64,000 nucleotides of DNA, from contig JAKSJO010000011.1 of assembly GCA_024398125.1 (NCBI GenBank), forward strand, positions 1 to 64,000. The letters are read 5' to 3'. The notes below the pieces were generated by a model, which saw only the letters and a program-made list of their open reading frames with translations, searched no databases and was not told the origin of the DNA. Each line of letters opens with the position of its first letter. Positions within the stretch are counted from its first letter, which is position 1. Of the stretch, positions 52,192 through 63,830 are shown piece after piece. The position numbers and the translations under genes were made by a program. The stretch is from Bacteroidales bacterium (GTDB lineage: Bacteria > Bacteroidota > Bacteroidia > Bacteroidales > UBA932).

Positions 52192-54813
52192 TTATTCGAT
52201 TGTAACTTTTATTGACTGGAGGTCGCGGCTGTCCGAACTGTTTCCGTAGAAGAGCTCGAACTCGCCTGGAGTTGCCTTCATGCGCTGGCTTGCCTCATCG
52301 TACCACTCGAAGGAGGTCTCGTCGAGGCTGATCGACGCAGTCGCGGTCTTGCCGGCCGGCACATTGACCTTTGCATAGCCGCGGAGGGTCTTGATCGGGC
52401 CTTCGGAGTCATCTGTGCGGCGGACATAGACCTGAACGGTCTCGCTGCCGGAACGCTTGCCCTTGTTGGTGACAGGGACCGCAAGTTCAAGACTGTCGCC
52501 GAGCTTCATCCTGACATCGCCAGCTGCCGGCTTGCCATCGACACTGCATGATGCGTTGCCGATCTTGAAGCTGGTATAGCTGAGACCGTAGCCGAATGGG
52601 AAAAGCGGTTCCTCGGTCATGTAGCGGTATGTACGGCCCTTCATGGTGTAATCTTCGTATGCAGGAAGCTGCGCGAGGTTCTTGTAGAAGGTGATAGGGA
52701 GCTTGCCGCCAGGATTGTAGTCGCCGAAGAGGACACTTGCAACCGCCTCGCCGCCACGCTCGCCTGGATACCATGCCTGGAGGATTGCATCGCAGCTCTT
52801 CATTTCAGGCTCAAGTGCGATGGCCGAGCCTGAGAGGTTGACGAATACGACCTTCTTGCCGGCGTCCTTGAGTGCGCGGAGGAAGTTGCGCTGTACCGCT
52901 GGAAGCTCGATGTCCGTACGGTCGCCGTTGAGGAAGCCTGGAAGCTCTACCGGCATTTCCTCGCCCTCGAAAGAGGCTGAGATTCCGCCGACGAATACAA
53001 CGATGTCGATTCCCTTGAGCTTATCTGCAATGATGCGGCTGTTGTCCACAGGGACCTTGCGGCCGATGTCAAGCTTGAAGGCTGCCGCGGTACGGCCGTT
53101 CTCCTGGTAGTAGCACACGCGGATCTTGTATTCCTTGCCTGCGACTGCGTCGAACTCATAGTCGGCGTCGTTCGGTGCGCGCTTGCAGTAGATGTCCACG
53201 TGCTTCTCGCCATTGACAGTGATTATTGTACCGCCGGTCATGTTGACTGCGACGACATATCGGCCGCTGACCGAAGGAGTGAAGACTGTCTCGTACTCTG
53301 CCGAGAAGTTGTCAGCCTCGACACCTTCAGCGAAACGGTCTTCCCAAAGTGACGATACATCGATAGGCTTTGAGCTGTAGAGACTGTTCACAGGCTTGCC
53401 GTCCCAGTGGATATTGTTCCAGAAACGTCCTCTGAGGCCGGTCTGGCCGTCGATCGAGCACTCTCCGAGGCTTGACTCGATGACATAGTCCTTAACGATG
53501 TCGCAGACAGGGTCGTATACGATCTTGCCGCGGGACGCCGACTTGATGCCGTCCAGAATGCTGACTGTGTATGAAGGAGTGCTGCTGTAGTTGCCCCAGA
53601 CGACTCTTGGATCGGCAGCGTTAGGACCAAGCACCGCAATCTTTGCATTCTTCTTGAGCGGAAGCACTCCGCCATCGTTCTTGAGCAGGGTCATGGTCTG
53701 GAGAGCCATCTCGAGAGTAAGGGCTCTGTGCTCGAATCCGTTGATCACAGAAGCAGGGATCTTGGTCCATGGGTTGTCCTCGGGGTCGTCGAACTCTCCG
53801 AGAGAGATGCGGGCCTCGAGAAGTCTTACCACGTGCTTGTCAACCTCCTCTTCGGTGAGAATGCCGAGAGCGACTGCCTCAGGTATCGATTCGTATGTGT
53901 ATCCGAAACCGCACTCCACGTCAGTGCCGGCATTGACACCGGCTGCCGATGCGTGAGCCTTGTCCGATGAGGTCTTGTGGTTCTCCCAGAAGTCCGAGAT
54001 TGCACCGCAGTCCGAAACCACCATGTATTTGTATCCCCACTCATCTCGAAGGATGTCCTGGAGCAGACGGGTATTGGCGCAGCAAGGGATGTCCTCGAGG
54101 CGCTGGTACGCTCCCATGACCTCGCGGACGTCACCCTTGATGACGAGTTCCTTGAAGGCCGGCATGTAGGTTTCCCACATGTCGCGTGGCATGACGTTGG
54201 TCACGTTCGCATAATGGCGGGTGTACTCAGGACCGCTGTGCACGGCATAGTGCTTTGCACAGGCGAGAGTCTTGCGGTATGGACTGTCATCCGGGCCCTG
54301 GAGACCCTTGACGACCTGGACGCCCATGCGGCCCATGAGGTATGGATCCTCGCCGTAGGTTTCCTGGCCGCGGCCCCAGCGCGGATCGCGGAAGATGTTG
54401 ACATTAGGGGTCCAGATGGACAGGCTGTGGAAACGGGTGTCCTCCTTGCCTGCGGCAGTCTGGATATTGTAGAGAGCGCGGCCTTCGTCACTGACCGCGT
54501 CGAAGATGCGGCCGACAAGCACCTCGTTGAAGGATGCTGCCATGCCGATAGGCTCAGGGAACACTGTGACGTCCTTCTGGTAACCGATGCCATGGAGACC
54601 TTCGCTCCACCATGAGAATCTCTTGATGCCCAGTCTAGGGACTCCTTCGGACTCATCCCACATGAGGGAGGTCTTCTCTTCGAGGGTCAGGCGGGATGTC
54701 AGGTCTTTCGCCCTCTCGGTCGGATCGAGCTTCGTGTTCAGGTATGCCGGGATCTCCTGAGCGGCCGCAGTTGCGCCCATAAGGATTGCCGCAATGAGGA
54801 ATAATCTTTTCAT
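52192..54813 (-). CDS. GH3 beta-glycosidase with PA14 domain
   Basis: The start at 54813 (MKRLFLIAAILMGATAAAQ) opens a signal peptide and follows a -7 box by 18 bases. The 873-residue enzyme has the GH3 barrel (nucleophile Asp268 in MVVSDCGAISD), the alpha/beta sandwich, a PA14 insert (about 440-590, RFWNNIHWDGKPV) and a C-terminal Fn3-like domain. PA14-bearing GH3 members act as beta-glucosidase or beta-xylosidase on short oligosaccharides. It is first in the GH3-CE1-GH28-GH106 operon. Confidence 0.93.
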   Translation of the reverse strand: MKRLFLIAAILMGATAAAQEIPAYLNTKLDPTERAKDLTSRLTLEEKTSLMWDESEGVPRLGIKRFSWWSEGLHGIGYQKDVTVFPEPIGMAASFNEVLVGRIFDAVSDEGRALYNIQTAAGKEDTRFHSLSIWTPNVNIFRDPRWGRGQETYGEDPYLMGRMGVQVVKGLQGPDDSPYRKTLACAKHYAVHSGPEYTRHYANVTNVMPRDMWETYMPAFKELVIKGDVREVMGAYQRLEDIPCCANTRLLQDILRDEWGYKYMVVSDCGAISDFWENHKTSSDKAHASAAGVNAGTDVECGFGYTYESIPEAVALGILTEEEVDKHVVRLLEARISLGEFDDPEDNPWTKIPASVINGFEHRALTLEMALQTMTLLKNDGGVLPLKKNAKIAVLGPNAADPRVVWGNYSSTPSYTVSILDGIKSASRGKIVYDPVCDIVKDYVIESSLGECSIDGQTGLRGRFWNNIHWDGKPVNSLYSSKPIDVSSLWEDRFAEGVEADNFSAEYETVFTPSVSGRYVVAVNMTGGTIITVNGEKHVDIYCKRAPNDADYEFDAVAGKEYKIRVCYYQENGRTAAAFKLDIGRKVPVDNSRIIADKLKGIDIVVFVGGISASFEGEEMPVELPGFLNGDRTDIELPAVQRNFLRALKDAGKKVVFVNLSGSAIALEPEMKSCDAILQAWYPGERGGEAVASVLFGDYNPGGKLPITFYKNLAQLPAYEDYTMKGRTYRYMTEEPLFPFGYGLSYTSFKIGNASCSVDGKPAAGDVRMKLGDSLELAVPVTNKGKRSGSETVQVYVRRTDDSEGPIKTLRGYAKVNVPAGKTATASISLDETSFEWYDEASQRMKATPGEFELFYGNSSDSRDLQSIKVTIE

Positions 54814-54831
54814 AACTGTCGGTTGTTTGCC

Positions 54832-54839
54832 CAAATATA
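54832..54839 (-). promoter_or_regulatory. -7 box (TATATTTG) of the GH3 operon
   Basis: Minus-strand TATATTTG, 18 bases before the GH3 start. Confidence 0.55.
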
Positions 54840-54936
54840 CGAAAATGAACATTCAGTTTTTTCCAAATATGCATCATTGAACGAATTCTAAGCAAGAAAT
54901 GGCAAAATCCCCACCTTTCGGACGGATATAACCATC

Positions 54937-54944
54937 TACTTTTG
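54937..54944 (+). promoter_or_regulatory. -7 box (TACTTTTG) of the phytase-like lipoprotein gene
   Basis: TACTTTTG lies 20 bases before ATG 54965; a weak TTTC at 54916 could be the -33 element. Confidence 0.5.
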
Positions 54945-54964
54945 CAACAGAAAAGAAACGAAAC

Positions 54965-55963
54965 ATGAAAAGACTGTTCACCATATTGACCGCCGCAGCA
55001 CTTCTTTGCTCGTGCGTAGAAAGTTCGACTGAATTGAGATCCAAGGCAGGCGAAGCTCCACGTCTTTCAGTATCCAAGCTCAGAACAGTCAAGCAGCCTC
55101 TCAAGGGCAATTTCAGCGGCATCGCCTGGGTCGGCGGCAACGAGTACGTAGTCGTTGATGACAAAGCGGGCAGCGAAGGTTTCTACAGATTCACCATCGA
55201 CATCGATTCAAAGGGAGAGATCACTTCAGTTGAAAAAGGCGAGTTCGTCACCAACGGCATGCCTGATCCCGATGGCGAGTCAATCGAATTCTATCCAGCC
55301 GCAAACAGCGTATTCGTCATGGGCGAGCGTGAAAACAGCGTCGTCGAGCTGTCCCTCGCAGACGGCAGCCGCACCGGCCGTGAACTCTCATGCGCCGACC
55401 TGTTCCCAGTCGTATTCAATGCCGGCCTCGAATCTCTCAGCTATAATGAGATGACCAAGCGCTTCTGGCTGACATCCGAGACAAGCCTTCCTGATGACGG
55501 CGAGACTGCAACTCCCGAGAACGGCCTTTCAAACATCCTGCGCATCCAGGCATACGACGAAAACTTCAACAAGGCCGGCCAGTGGTTCTATTACACAGAC
55601 AAGCCTTCAATCGAAGTGTCAGGAAATCCATACGTCTCAGGCGTCAGCGACATCTGCGCCCTTGACGACGGCAGGCTCCTCGTCCTCGAAAGAGAGAGCA
55701 ACGTGGACGGGCTCTCAGTATTCTGCAACAACAGGATCTATATCGTCAATCCCGGCATGACTGACGAGGGAAGTGAACTCGAAAAGGAACTTCTTATCGA
55801 TCTTCCTACCAAATCGACCAACTATGCAAACTATGAGGGTCTGTGCCTTGGACCACGCCTCAATGATGGAAGCAGGATTCTGGTGCTCGTTTCAGACTCC
55901 CAGGCAAACTATCATGGCCTGCTCAAGGACTGTTTTCTCACAATCCGTGTCCGCGGAATCTAG
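54965..55963 (+). CDS. Esterase-like phytase-domain lipoprotein
   Basis: The 332-residue protein has a lipoprotein signal (TAAALLCSC) and a beta-propeller-like domain of the phytase-like family (PF13449): GNFSGIAWVGGNEYVVVDD, DGESIEFYPAANSVFVMGER and DSQANYHGLL near the end. The natural substrate is not known; phosphoesterase or sugar-lactone binding has been suggested for relatives. It starts opposite the GH3 operon and may be co-transcribed with the CE1 gene downstream. Confidence 0.82.
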   Translation: MKRLFTILTAAALLCSCVESSTELRSKAGEAPRLSVSKLRTVKQPLKGNFSGIAWVGGNEYVVVDDKAGSEGFYRFTIDIDSKGEITSVEKGEFVTNGMPDPDGESIEFYPAANSVFVMGERENSVVELSLADGSRTGRELSCADLFPVVFNAGLESLSYNEMTKRFWLTSETSLPDDGETATPENGLSNILRIQAYDENFNKAGQWFYYTDKPSIEVSGNPYVSGVSDICALDDGRLLVLERESNVDGLSVFCNNRIYIVNPGMTDEGSELEKELLIDLPTKSTNYANYEGLCLGPRLNDGSRILVLVSDSQANYHGLLKDCFLTIRVRGI

Positions 55964-56007
55964 ATTTCTTTTGTCGTGACTGAAAAATGGTTACCTTTAA
56001 ACCCTAA

Positions 56008-57147
<1,140 letters not shown>

Positions 57148-57148
57148 T

Positions 57149-57175
57149 GAATCAAGGGGGCTCATCCCCTGATTC
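57149..57175. repeat. Dispersed palindromic repeat, copy 4
   Basis: GAATCAAGGGGGCTCATCCC followed by CTGATTC: a palindrome of the family at 5186-5210. It begins at the stop codon of the esterase gene. Confidence 0.6.
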
Positions 57176-57190
57176 ATAGAGACAAACTGA

Positions 57191-57224
57191 AACCCCCTCC
57201 GGAGAAATCCAGAGGGGGTTCTTC
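57191..57224. terminator. Hairpin between convergent esterase genes
   Basis: A perfect 9-bp stem (57191-57199 with 57212-57220) with a weak T tail on either side. It is probably a two-way terminator. Confidence 0.6.
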
Positions 57225-57258
57225 ATGATTATGTCACCGGGGTATTACCCCTGCGCAA

Positions 57259-58356
57259 TTACTTCTTGAAGAGCATCGGAGCGAACTTGTAGAGGGAACG
57301 TCTCCAGGTGAGCCATTCGTGGTCGGTACCGGCTGACTGGAAGAAGACGTGCTTTACGCCAGCGTTCACGAGGATGTCGTGGAAGTTCTTCACGGTAGCG
57401 TACATCTGTGGAGACTCCTTGGTACCTGTGCTGATGAACATGAGGTGGAAGTCCTTGTTCAGGGATGGATCGTAGAGGTCAGGAGTGGTTCCAGGACCCT
57501 TGCCAGAGCCGCTGAAGCCGCCGAGCCATGAGAACTTGTCCCTGTTGTTCATCGCGATCGTCCAGCCCTGGAAACCTCCGCGGGAGAGACCGCAGATAGC
57601 TCTGTTCTCTCTGTCCGCGAGAGTGCGGTACTTGCTGTCGATCATAGGTATGAGCTCCTCGATAACGACCTTCTCGTATGCAGTGAAATCGAACATGCTT
57701 GCAGACTTGATCTCAGGAATGTTCGCAACACCGTGGTCCATGACAACGATCATAGGAACAGCCGAGCCTTCGTCGATGAGGTTGTCCATGATGTTGTACA
57801 TCTTGCCCTGGGTCGACCAGCCGGTCTCGTCCTCGCCCGCTCCATGAAGGAGGTAGAGTACAGGATAGCGATGGAGGTTCTCGTCGTAGCAAGGTGGAAC
57901 ATATACGTAGCATACTCTCCAGCTCTTGGTGAGCTCAGACCAGTAGCGCTGCATGCGGACCTCGCCGTGAGGGACGTCCTTGTCGAGATAGAAGTCCACG
58001 TTGATTTCAGGGATCTCGATACCGCTGGTCCAGATGCCGCCGCCGAAGAACTGCTGGCTTGAAGGATCTGAGACCTTGACGCCGTCGATGATGAGTGAAT
58101 AATAATGGAAACCAGGAACGATAGGAGTGGTGGTGACCTCCCACTGGCCCTTGTCATTCTTTACAGCCTGATGTCTTCCGCCAAGGTCGACTGCAACGGT
58201 CTTTGCCGATGGGGCGTTGATGACGAAGGATACTGTCCTGTCTGGATTCACCTTTGGAAACTCCTTTCCTACGATATTGGTGCTTGCACTTTCCTGGGCA
58301 AAGGCGTTGACAGCAAGCAGGGCTGCTGCGCAGAGTGCATATATTGTCTTTTTCAT
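57259..58356 (-). CDS. CE1-type esterase with N-terminal E-set domain
   Basis: The 365-residue exported protein has an E-set domain (KTVAVDLGGRHQAVKNDKGQ) and an esterase domain with [17 protein letters not shown], Ser258 in ICGLSRGGF and His346 in [11 protein letters not shown]. It is last in a GH115-CE1-CE1 operon, six bases after its paralogue. Such neighbours suggest removal of acyl groups from glucuronoxylan. Confidence 0.9.
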   Translation of the reverse strand: MKKTIYALCAAALLAVNAFAQESASTNIVGKEFPKVNPDRTVSFVINAPSAKTVAVDLGGRHQAVKNDKGQWEVTTTPIVPGFHYYSLIIDGVKVSDPSSQQFFGGGIWTSGIEIPEINVDFYLDKDVPHGEVRMQRYWSELTKSWRVCYVYVPPCYDENLHRYPVLYLLHGAGEDETGWSTQGKMYNIMDNLIDEGSAVPMIVVMDHGVANIPEIKSASMFDFTAYEKVVIEELIPMIDSKYRTLADRENRAICGLSRGGFQGWTIAMNNRDKFSWLGGFSGSGKGPGTTPDLYDPSLNKDFHLMFISTGTKESPQMYATVKNFHDILVNAGVKHVFFQSAGTDHEWLTWRRSLYKFAPMLFKK

Positions 58357-58362
58357 GGCTGA

Positions 58363-59535
<1,173 letters not shown>

Positions 59536-59553
59536 TTACAAAATAAGTATGAA

Positions 59554-62085
59554 TTACTGAATGGAAGGGCCGACATAGGTTTCCTTGAGGCCGCCCCAGT
59601 CGAGGACGATTCTCTGAACCATGATGCCGGGAGCTCCGCAGCTGATCTTGAGGACGTGGTCATCGGCGTCAGGGTCGATGCTGAACTCGAGGGTATCCAG
59701 ATGGCCGTTCTGCATGACCTGTGCCTTCCAAGGCTTGCTCCACTCGACAGGAAGATTCTCACAGACCTCAGTCTGGCTGCCGTCCATCGATACTCCGAAC
59801 TCGTTGCTCCTGCCCTTGTAGAGCGGGAAGGTAGGGAGGGTGTAGACATGTACAGTCACCTTGTCGGAATCGATCCTGCCGGTCTTGAAGCATACGGCAG
59901 GAGACTTTGCCGAGCGAGGGTCGAACTCGTCCTCGTCCGCAAGTCCGATCTGGACAACGCTGCCTTCATAGCCCATGCCGTCCACGGTCGAGATGCTGCA
60001 GCCCTTGCCGTTGACGATGCTGTAATCTCTGATATCCACCACTGAGCACCCCTCAAGGACATTCTGGGCAGGGTCAGGTGCGATGTCGGCAGGGACAGGG
60101 CTGACGTTGAAACGGGTCAGCTCGGCCGGCTTCCAGTATGTAGCGACGTATCCTTCAGGGACAGACATGAAGTGATCCCATTTTCCGCCTTCAAGCGAGT
60201 TGAAATGAGCGTTGAGAGCCTCTATCGCGTTGTACGCCTTCTCTGACTCGATAGCCGCCCATTCAGCCTGCTGCTCGTTGCCCTGTGCCGCGAGCTCGTG
60301 ATTGAGCTGGGCCAGGAGGAACTTGCGGTCCATCTGTTCGCTTGCGAGAACCTGGTATGCAAAGATCTCGAAGAAGCTGGATCTGTATTCAGCCGGGAGG
60401 GATTCCATGATCTTCTCCGTCTTGCGGCCTATGAGGTCATACTCGGCGAGTCTGTTGCGTGCATCGTTATAGTTCTGGAACGAGAAGTCCGAGTCTCGGT
60501 TATCCTTCAATGCTGGATTGTCCCACTGCCACTCGAAGCCCATGTACTCCGGCTTTCTTGGCCAGGCGAGCCTGTAGTAGGCCTCGAGAATGTCCATGAA
60601 ATCCTGTCTGTACTGGCTGCCGTAGATTGAAGCGAGCCAGTCGCTCTGGTGCTCGTTGATGTTGACAGCGTTGAACTTCCCAACCTCCCATGCCATGTCG
60701 AAGAAGGTCGCGATGGCAAGCTCGCATGGCTTGATGTCGCCTACATTCAGGAGCCAGTAGCGGTCGCCGCCCGTGCGGTAAGCCTTGCTGAGTTCCTCAT
60801 ACATGAGCGCAGGAGGAGTGGTGTTCAGCCAGAGATAGTCATGCGGAGTACCGCAGTATGATACATGATAGTAGACGCCGAACTTGCCCTTGCGGCTCTG
60901 CTCCTGCGGGTTGCTGAGACGCTTGATGTAGCCGTAGTTGTCGTCTGGCCATACGAGGGTCACGTCCTCCGGCACCTCAAGCCCAAGCTCGTAGACGTCA
61001 AGGGCCTCCTTGTATGGAACGAAGATCTGAGGGATCTCGTCGATTGGCGCGTCGATGTATTTCTTGAGAATTTCGCGCTGGTCGGTGATGGCGTTGTAGA
61101 GGTTTTCGACCTTCTGCTGATCGGTCATCTCGCCAACCATGCCGGCGTCATGGAGGCCACGCATGGCAACTGTATAGATGTTGTCGTATGCCGATGCAAA
61201 AGCCACTCTGGCATCCAACTTGGCCTTGATGACATCCTTGTTGGTCATGTAGTTCCATTCACCATCAACGGCCGGATCCCATTCGAGAGTGGATGCGTTG
61301 TTGAAGAGAAGAGGCTCGCAATGAGATGTCGTGATCATGATGCCGTAAGAGTCGGCCACTGCGGCACTTTCTGGATGGCTGTAGAACGGGCCTGTGCAGG
61401 CGTGCATGGCAGGTGCGAGCATGTTGCCCTTGAGTCTCAGGAGAAGCTCGCAGACCTTTTCGTAAGTCTTCGGGCCGATGTCGCCGAGTTCCTTTTCATA
61501 GTTAAGGGCGGCCCATGGCGTCAGGCTCCAGTCCTCGTCGTTGATGAAGAAACCTCTGAAGCGCACGGATGGCTCCTTGGATACATACGATGCGTCAACA
61601 TAGATGGCGTCCATGTGAGGCACAGGGACATCCGAGAACCAGTAGAATGGCGATACCCCCATCTTCTGGCTGATCGTGAACGCACCGTAGGCAGCGCCGC
61701 GCTTGTCCGAGCCGGCGATGACCAGATCATTGCCGACGCTGCTGATGATAAAGGTCTCGGGCTTGTCCGCAATGGCGCCGATGTCGATCTTTCCAGCTTT
61801 CGCAAGTTCAGCAATTTCCTTGCTGCCGGCAGCCGTGCCGATGATGATGCGGCCGTCAGACTGACCATCCGGGCGCGAGCCTGTAACCATTTCGATGTCG
61901 CCGGCGAACAGATCTGCGACCTTGGCGATCAGCGGGTCGTCGCCGCTGTCATAGCTGACGGCCATCCTGTCTATTCTAAGACCGCCGTTGTCAGCCGGAG
62001 ATATCTCCAGTTTGTCGGAGACAGTTGTGCATGAAGAGAGGACGCCAAAGACAATCATGGCGACCAGGCATGGGATTCGTTTCAT
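59554..62085 (-). CDS. GH115 xylan alpha-1,2-glucuronidase
   Basis: The 843-residue lipoprotein (signal LSSC at 18) matches GH115: FINDEDWSLTPWAALNYEKE, LLRLKGNMLAPAMH, TSHCEPLLFNN, VTLVWPDDNYGYIKRLS and a C-terminal beta-rich domain. These enzymes remove (4-O-methyl)glucuronic acid from xylan, both internal and terminal. It starts the GH115-CE1-CE1 operon, 24 bases after a -7 box. Confidence 0.94.
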   Translation of the reverse strand: MKRIPCLVAMIVFGVLSSCTTVSDKLEISPADNGGLRIDRMAVSYDSGDDPLIAKVADLFAGDIEMVTGSRPDGQSDGRIIIGTAAGSKEIAELAKAGKIDIGAIADKPETFIISSVGNDLVIAGSDKRGAAYGAFTISQKMGVSPFYWFSDVPVPHMDAIYVDASYVSKEPSVRFRGFFINDEDWSLTPWAALNYEKELGDIGPKTYEKVCELLLRLKGNMLAPAMHACTGPFYSHPESAAVADSYGIMITTSHCEPLLFNNASTLEWDPAVDGEWNYMTNKDVIKAKLDARVAFASAYDNIYTVAMRGLHDAGMVGEMTDQQKVENLYNAITDQREILKKYIDAPIDEIPQIFVPYKEALDVYELGLEVPEDVTLVWPDDNYGYIKRLSNPQEQSRKGKFGVYYHVSYCGTPHDYLWLNTTPPALMYEELSKAYRTGGDRYWLLNVGDIKPCELAIATFFDMAWEVGKFNAVNINEHQSDWLASIYGSQYRQDFMDILEAYYRLAWPRKPEYMGFEWQWDNPALKDNRDSDFSFQNYNDARNRLAEYDLIGRKTEKIMESLPAEYRSSFFEIFAYQVLASEQMDRKFLLAQLNHELAAQGNEQQAEWAAIESEKAYNAIEALNAHFNSLEGGKWDHFMSVPEGYVATYWKPAELTRFNVSPVPADIAPDPAQNVLEGCSVVDIRDYSIVNGKGCSISTVDGMGYEGSVVQIGLADEDEFDPRSAKSPAVCFKTGRIDSDKVTVHVYTLPTFPLYKGRSNEFGVSMDGSQTEVCENLPVEWSKPWKAQVMQNGHLDTLEFSIDPDADDHVLKISCGAPGIMVQRIVLDWGGLKETYVGPSIQ

Positions 62086-62109
62086 ATCACAATTCAGATA
62101 GGTTTATGG

Positions 62110-62117
62110 CAAAGATA
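62110..62117 (-). promoter_or_regulatory. -7 box (TATCTTTG) of the GH115 operon
   Basis: Minus-strand TATCTTTG, 24 bases before the GH115 start; no clear -33 element. Confidence 0.5.
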
Positions 62118-62121
62118 GTTT

Positions 62122-62148
62122 TGAATCAAGGTATCACCCCTTGATTCA
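62122..62148. repeat. Dispersed palindromic repeat, copy 5
   Basis: TGAATCAAGG-TATCACC-CCTTGATTCA: a near-perfect palindrome of the family at 5186-5210, overlapping the stop codon of the repeat lipoprotein gene. Confidence 0.6.
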
Positions 62149-63762
62149 TTCGACGTCAATTATTGTCCAGCCATCCGGGATTTCCGCATCATTGCGTGTC
62201 CAGGTGGCGTCAGGGCTCCTGAAAAATGTTCCACCTGTTTCAGGAAGCCAATGCTCCAGGGTGTCGTCGGCAATACCTATGGTCGATTTGAAAAGCGCCT
62301 TGACGGATTGGAGGCTTGTGCAGCCCTGGAACATTCCATGGTAGCAGTAATCGGCCAGTCTGGTGGCCGGCAAATCCGGAGCAACTCTCAGGGAAATACA
62401 GCCATAAAACATGTCCATGTAACAGCCCCAGGCCAAAGTCGCAGAAGGGAGTTCAGGAGCGTTCACAAGGGATGTGCAACCGCTGAACATTGCTGAGTAA
62501 CAGAAGAAGGCGAGAGTCCTTGCACGAAGTTCCGGGGCAGTTGTGATGGAGCTGCAGCCGGAGAACATGCTTCTATAGCAGTAGTCTCCCAGCTTTGATG
62601 CCGGAAGTTCAGGAGCATTCTTCAACGACTCACAGTTGTAGAACATGAATTCATAGCATCCCTCAGGCAGAACAGTAGCCGGAAGTTCGGGAGCCTTCTC
62701 AAGAGAAGAACATCCGGAAAACATCGAGTGGTAGCAGTTCTTGGCAAGTTCCCCGGATGGCAGCGCCGGAGCGTTTGTCAATGATGTGCATTTCTTGAAC
62801 ATGCCATGGAAACAATCATTTGAGAGGTTCTTGGCCGGCAATTCAGGAGCAGTGAGAAGTGAAGAACAATTTAAGAACAGGTATGGAAAGAATACGTATT
62901 CCGGCTTTCGGTGCTCGTCTACGAGAGACAAGATATTTCCGGACGCAGATATCCGTCCCGTCATTTTAAAGTAGTGATATGATTGTGTCGATTCCGACAG
63001 TTCTCCCTTTCCGACCCTGAGGAAAGATACGCTTTCCCCGTCCTCCAAAGCGATTGTCTCGCCGATTTCATACGGCAGCCAGTCAGCGTCTCCCATCCTG
63101 TAAAGCAGCTCACATAAAGGAGGTGTCCCATGTGCAGCCAGGCTGACGGAAGAGCTGCCTTCAGCTGTAAAGGTCAAAGGCTCCGGAAGCTTGACAATAG
63201 TGAATGGGCAGCTCGCGGTTATTTCTCCGCATTTTACCGTGATGACCGCTTCTCCGGCAGACACGGCAGTCACCAGACCATCAGCGTCAACTGTTGCGAC
63301 TGATTCATCCGAGCTGCTCCATTCCAGGCTTGTTTCCGTGGTATTCATTGGAAAGAGCTCGGCTTCGAGCTGTTCGGCCTCATCCTCATACAGCTCGCAT
63401 CTGTCTTTATTGAGAGACATCCTTTCAAGCGGCACGGACTGACTCCTCACGGACACGAAACAGCTTGCGGTCTTTCCGCCATCTTCCGACGTGGCGGTAA
63501 CATAGGCAGTTCCCGCTGATACGGCCTTGACGATACCATTGCTGACAGTGACGGAAGAAGGATTGTCACTGCTCCACAGCACGAACTGGTTGTCCGCATT
63601 TTCCGGAGCGATAGAAGCGACTATGCTGGTCGATTCCCCTTCTATCATCGAGATTGACGTTACATCAAGAGAAATACCCGACACAAGAACAGTCCTGGTG
63701 CATGAGCAAAGCCAAAGAGTCAGGAAAACGATGAAAATGTGGAACAGTATCTTGCTTTTCAT
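62146..63762 (-). CDS. Ig-like and BspA-type repeat surface lipoprotein
   Basis: The start at 63762 (MKSKILFHIFIVFLTLWLCSC) opens a lipoprotein signal. The 538-residue protein has two bacterial Ig-like (BIG2) domains (SISMIEGESTSIVASIAPEN and its second copy, with SSDESVATVDADGLVTAVSA), a spacer, then about seven 26-residue repeats of the form APELPA-x-L-x-CY-x-MF-x-GC-x-SL, and a short C-terminal part (DATWTRNDAEIPDGWTI). BspA-like repeats of gut Bacteroidales bind host or particle surfaces; here that is an inference. Two Cys per repeat are regularly placed. Confidence 0.88.
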   Translation of the reverse strand: MKSKILFHIFIVFLTLWLCSCTRTVLVSGISLDVTSISMIEGESTSIVASIAPENADNQFVLWSSDNPSSVTVSNGIVKAVSAGTAYVTATSEDGGKTASCFVSVRSQSVPLERMSLNKDRCELYEDEAEQLEAELFPMNTTETSLEWSSSDESVATVDADGLVTAVSAGEAVITVKCGEITASCPFTIVKLPEPLTFTAEGSSSVSLAAHGTPPLCELLYRMGDADWLPYEIGETIALEDGESVSFLRVGKGELSESTQSYHYFKMTGRISASGNILSLVDEHRKPEYVFFPYLFLNCSSLLTAPELPAKNLSNDCFHGMFKKCTSLTNAPALPSGELAKNCYHSMFSGCSSLEKAPELPATVLPEGCYEFMFYNCESLKNAPELPASKLGDYCYRSMFSGCSSITTAPELRARTLAFFCYSAMFSGCTSLVNAPELPSATLAWGCYMDMFYGCISLRVAPDLPATRLADYCYHGMFQGCTSLQSVKALFKSTIGIADDTLEHWLPETGGTFFRSPDATWTRNDAEIPDGWTIIDVE

Positions 63763-63786
63763 GGCACAGAAGTTTTGCAGTTTTCG

Positions 63787-63794
63787 CAAATGTA
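63787..63794 (-). promoter_or_regulatory. -7 box (TACATTTG) of the repeat lipoprotein gene
   Basis: Minus-strand TACATTTG, 24 bases before the chosen start at 63762; this also supports that start over the longer frame, which begins upstream of the box. Confidence 0.5.
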
Positions 63795-63809
63795 CAAAAT
63801 TAGTTTCCA

Positions 63810-63817
63810 TATATTTG
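63810..63817 (+). promoter_or_regulatory. -7 box (TATATTTG) of the gene at the right edge
   Basis: TATATTTG lies 13 bases before ATG 63831, divergent from the repeat lipoprotein box only 15 bases away. Confidence 0.5.
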
Positions 63818-63830
63818 CAACTTCTTTTCA

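Noticed and set aside
60865-62034. 389-codon plus-strand frame opposite GH115
   Set aside because: Antisense shadow of a strongly supported gene, with no recognisable domain or start signal.
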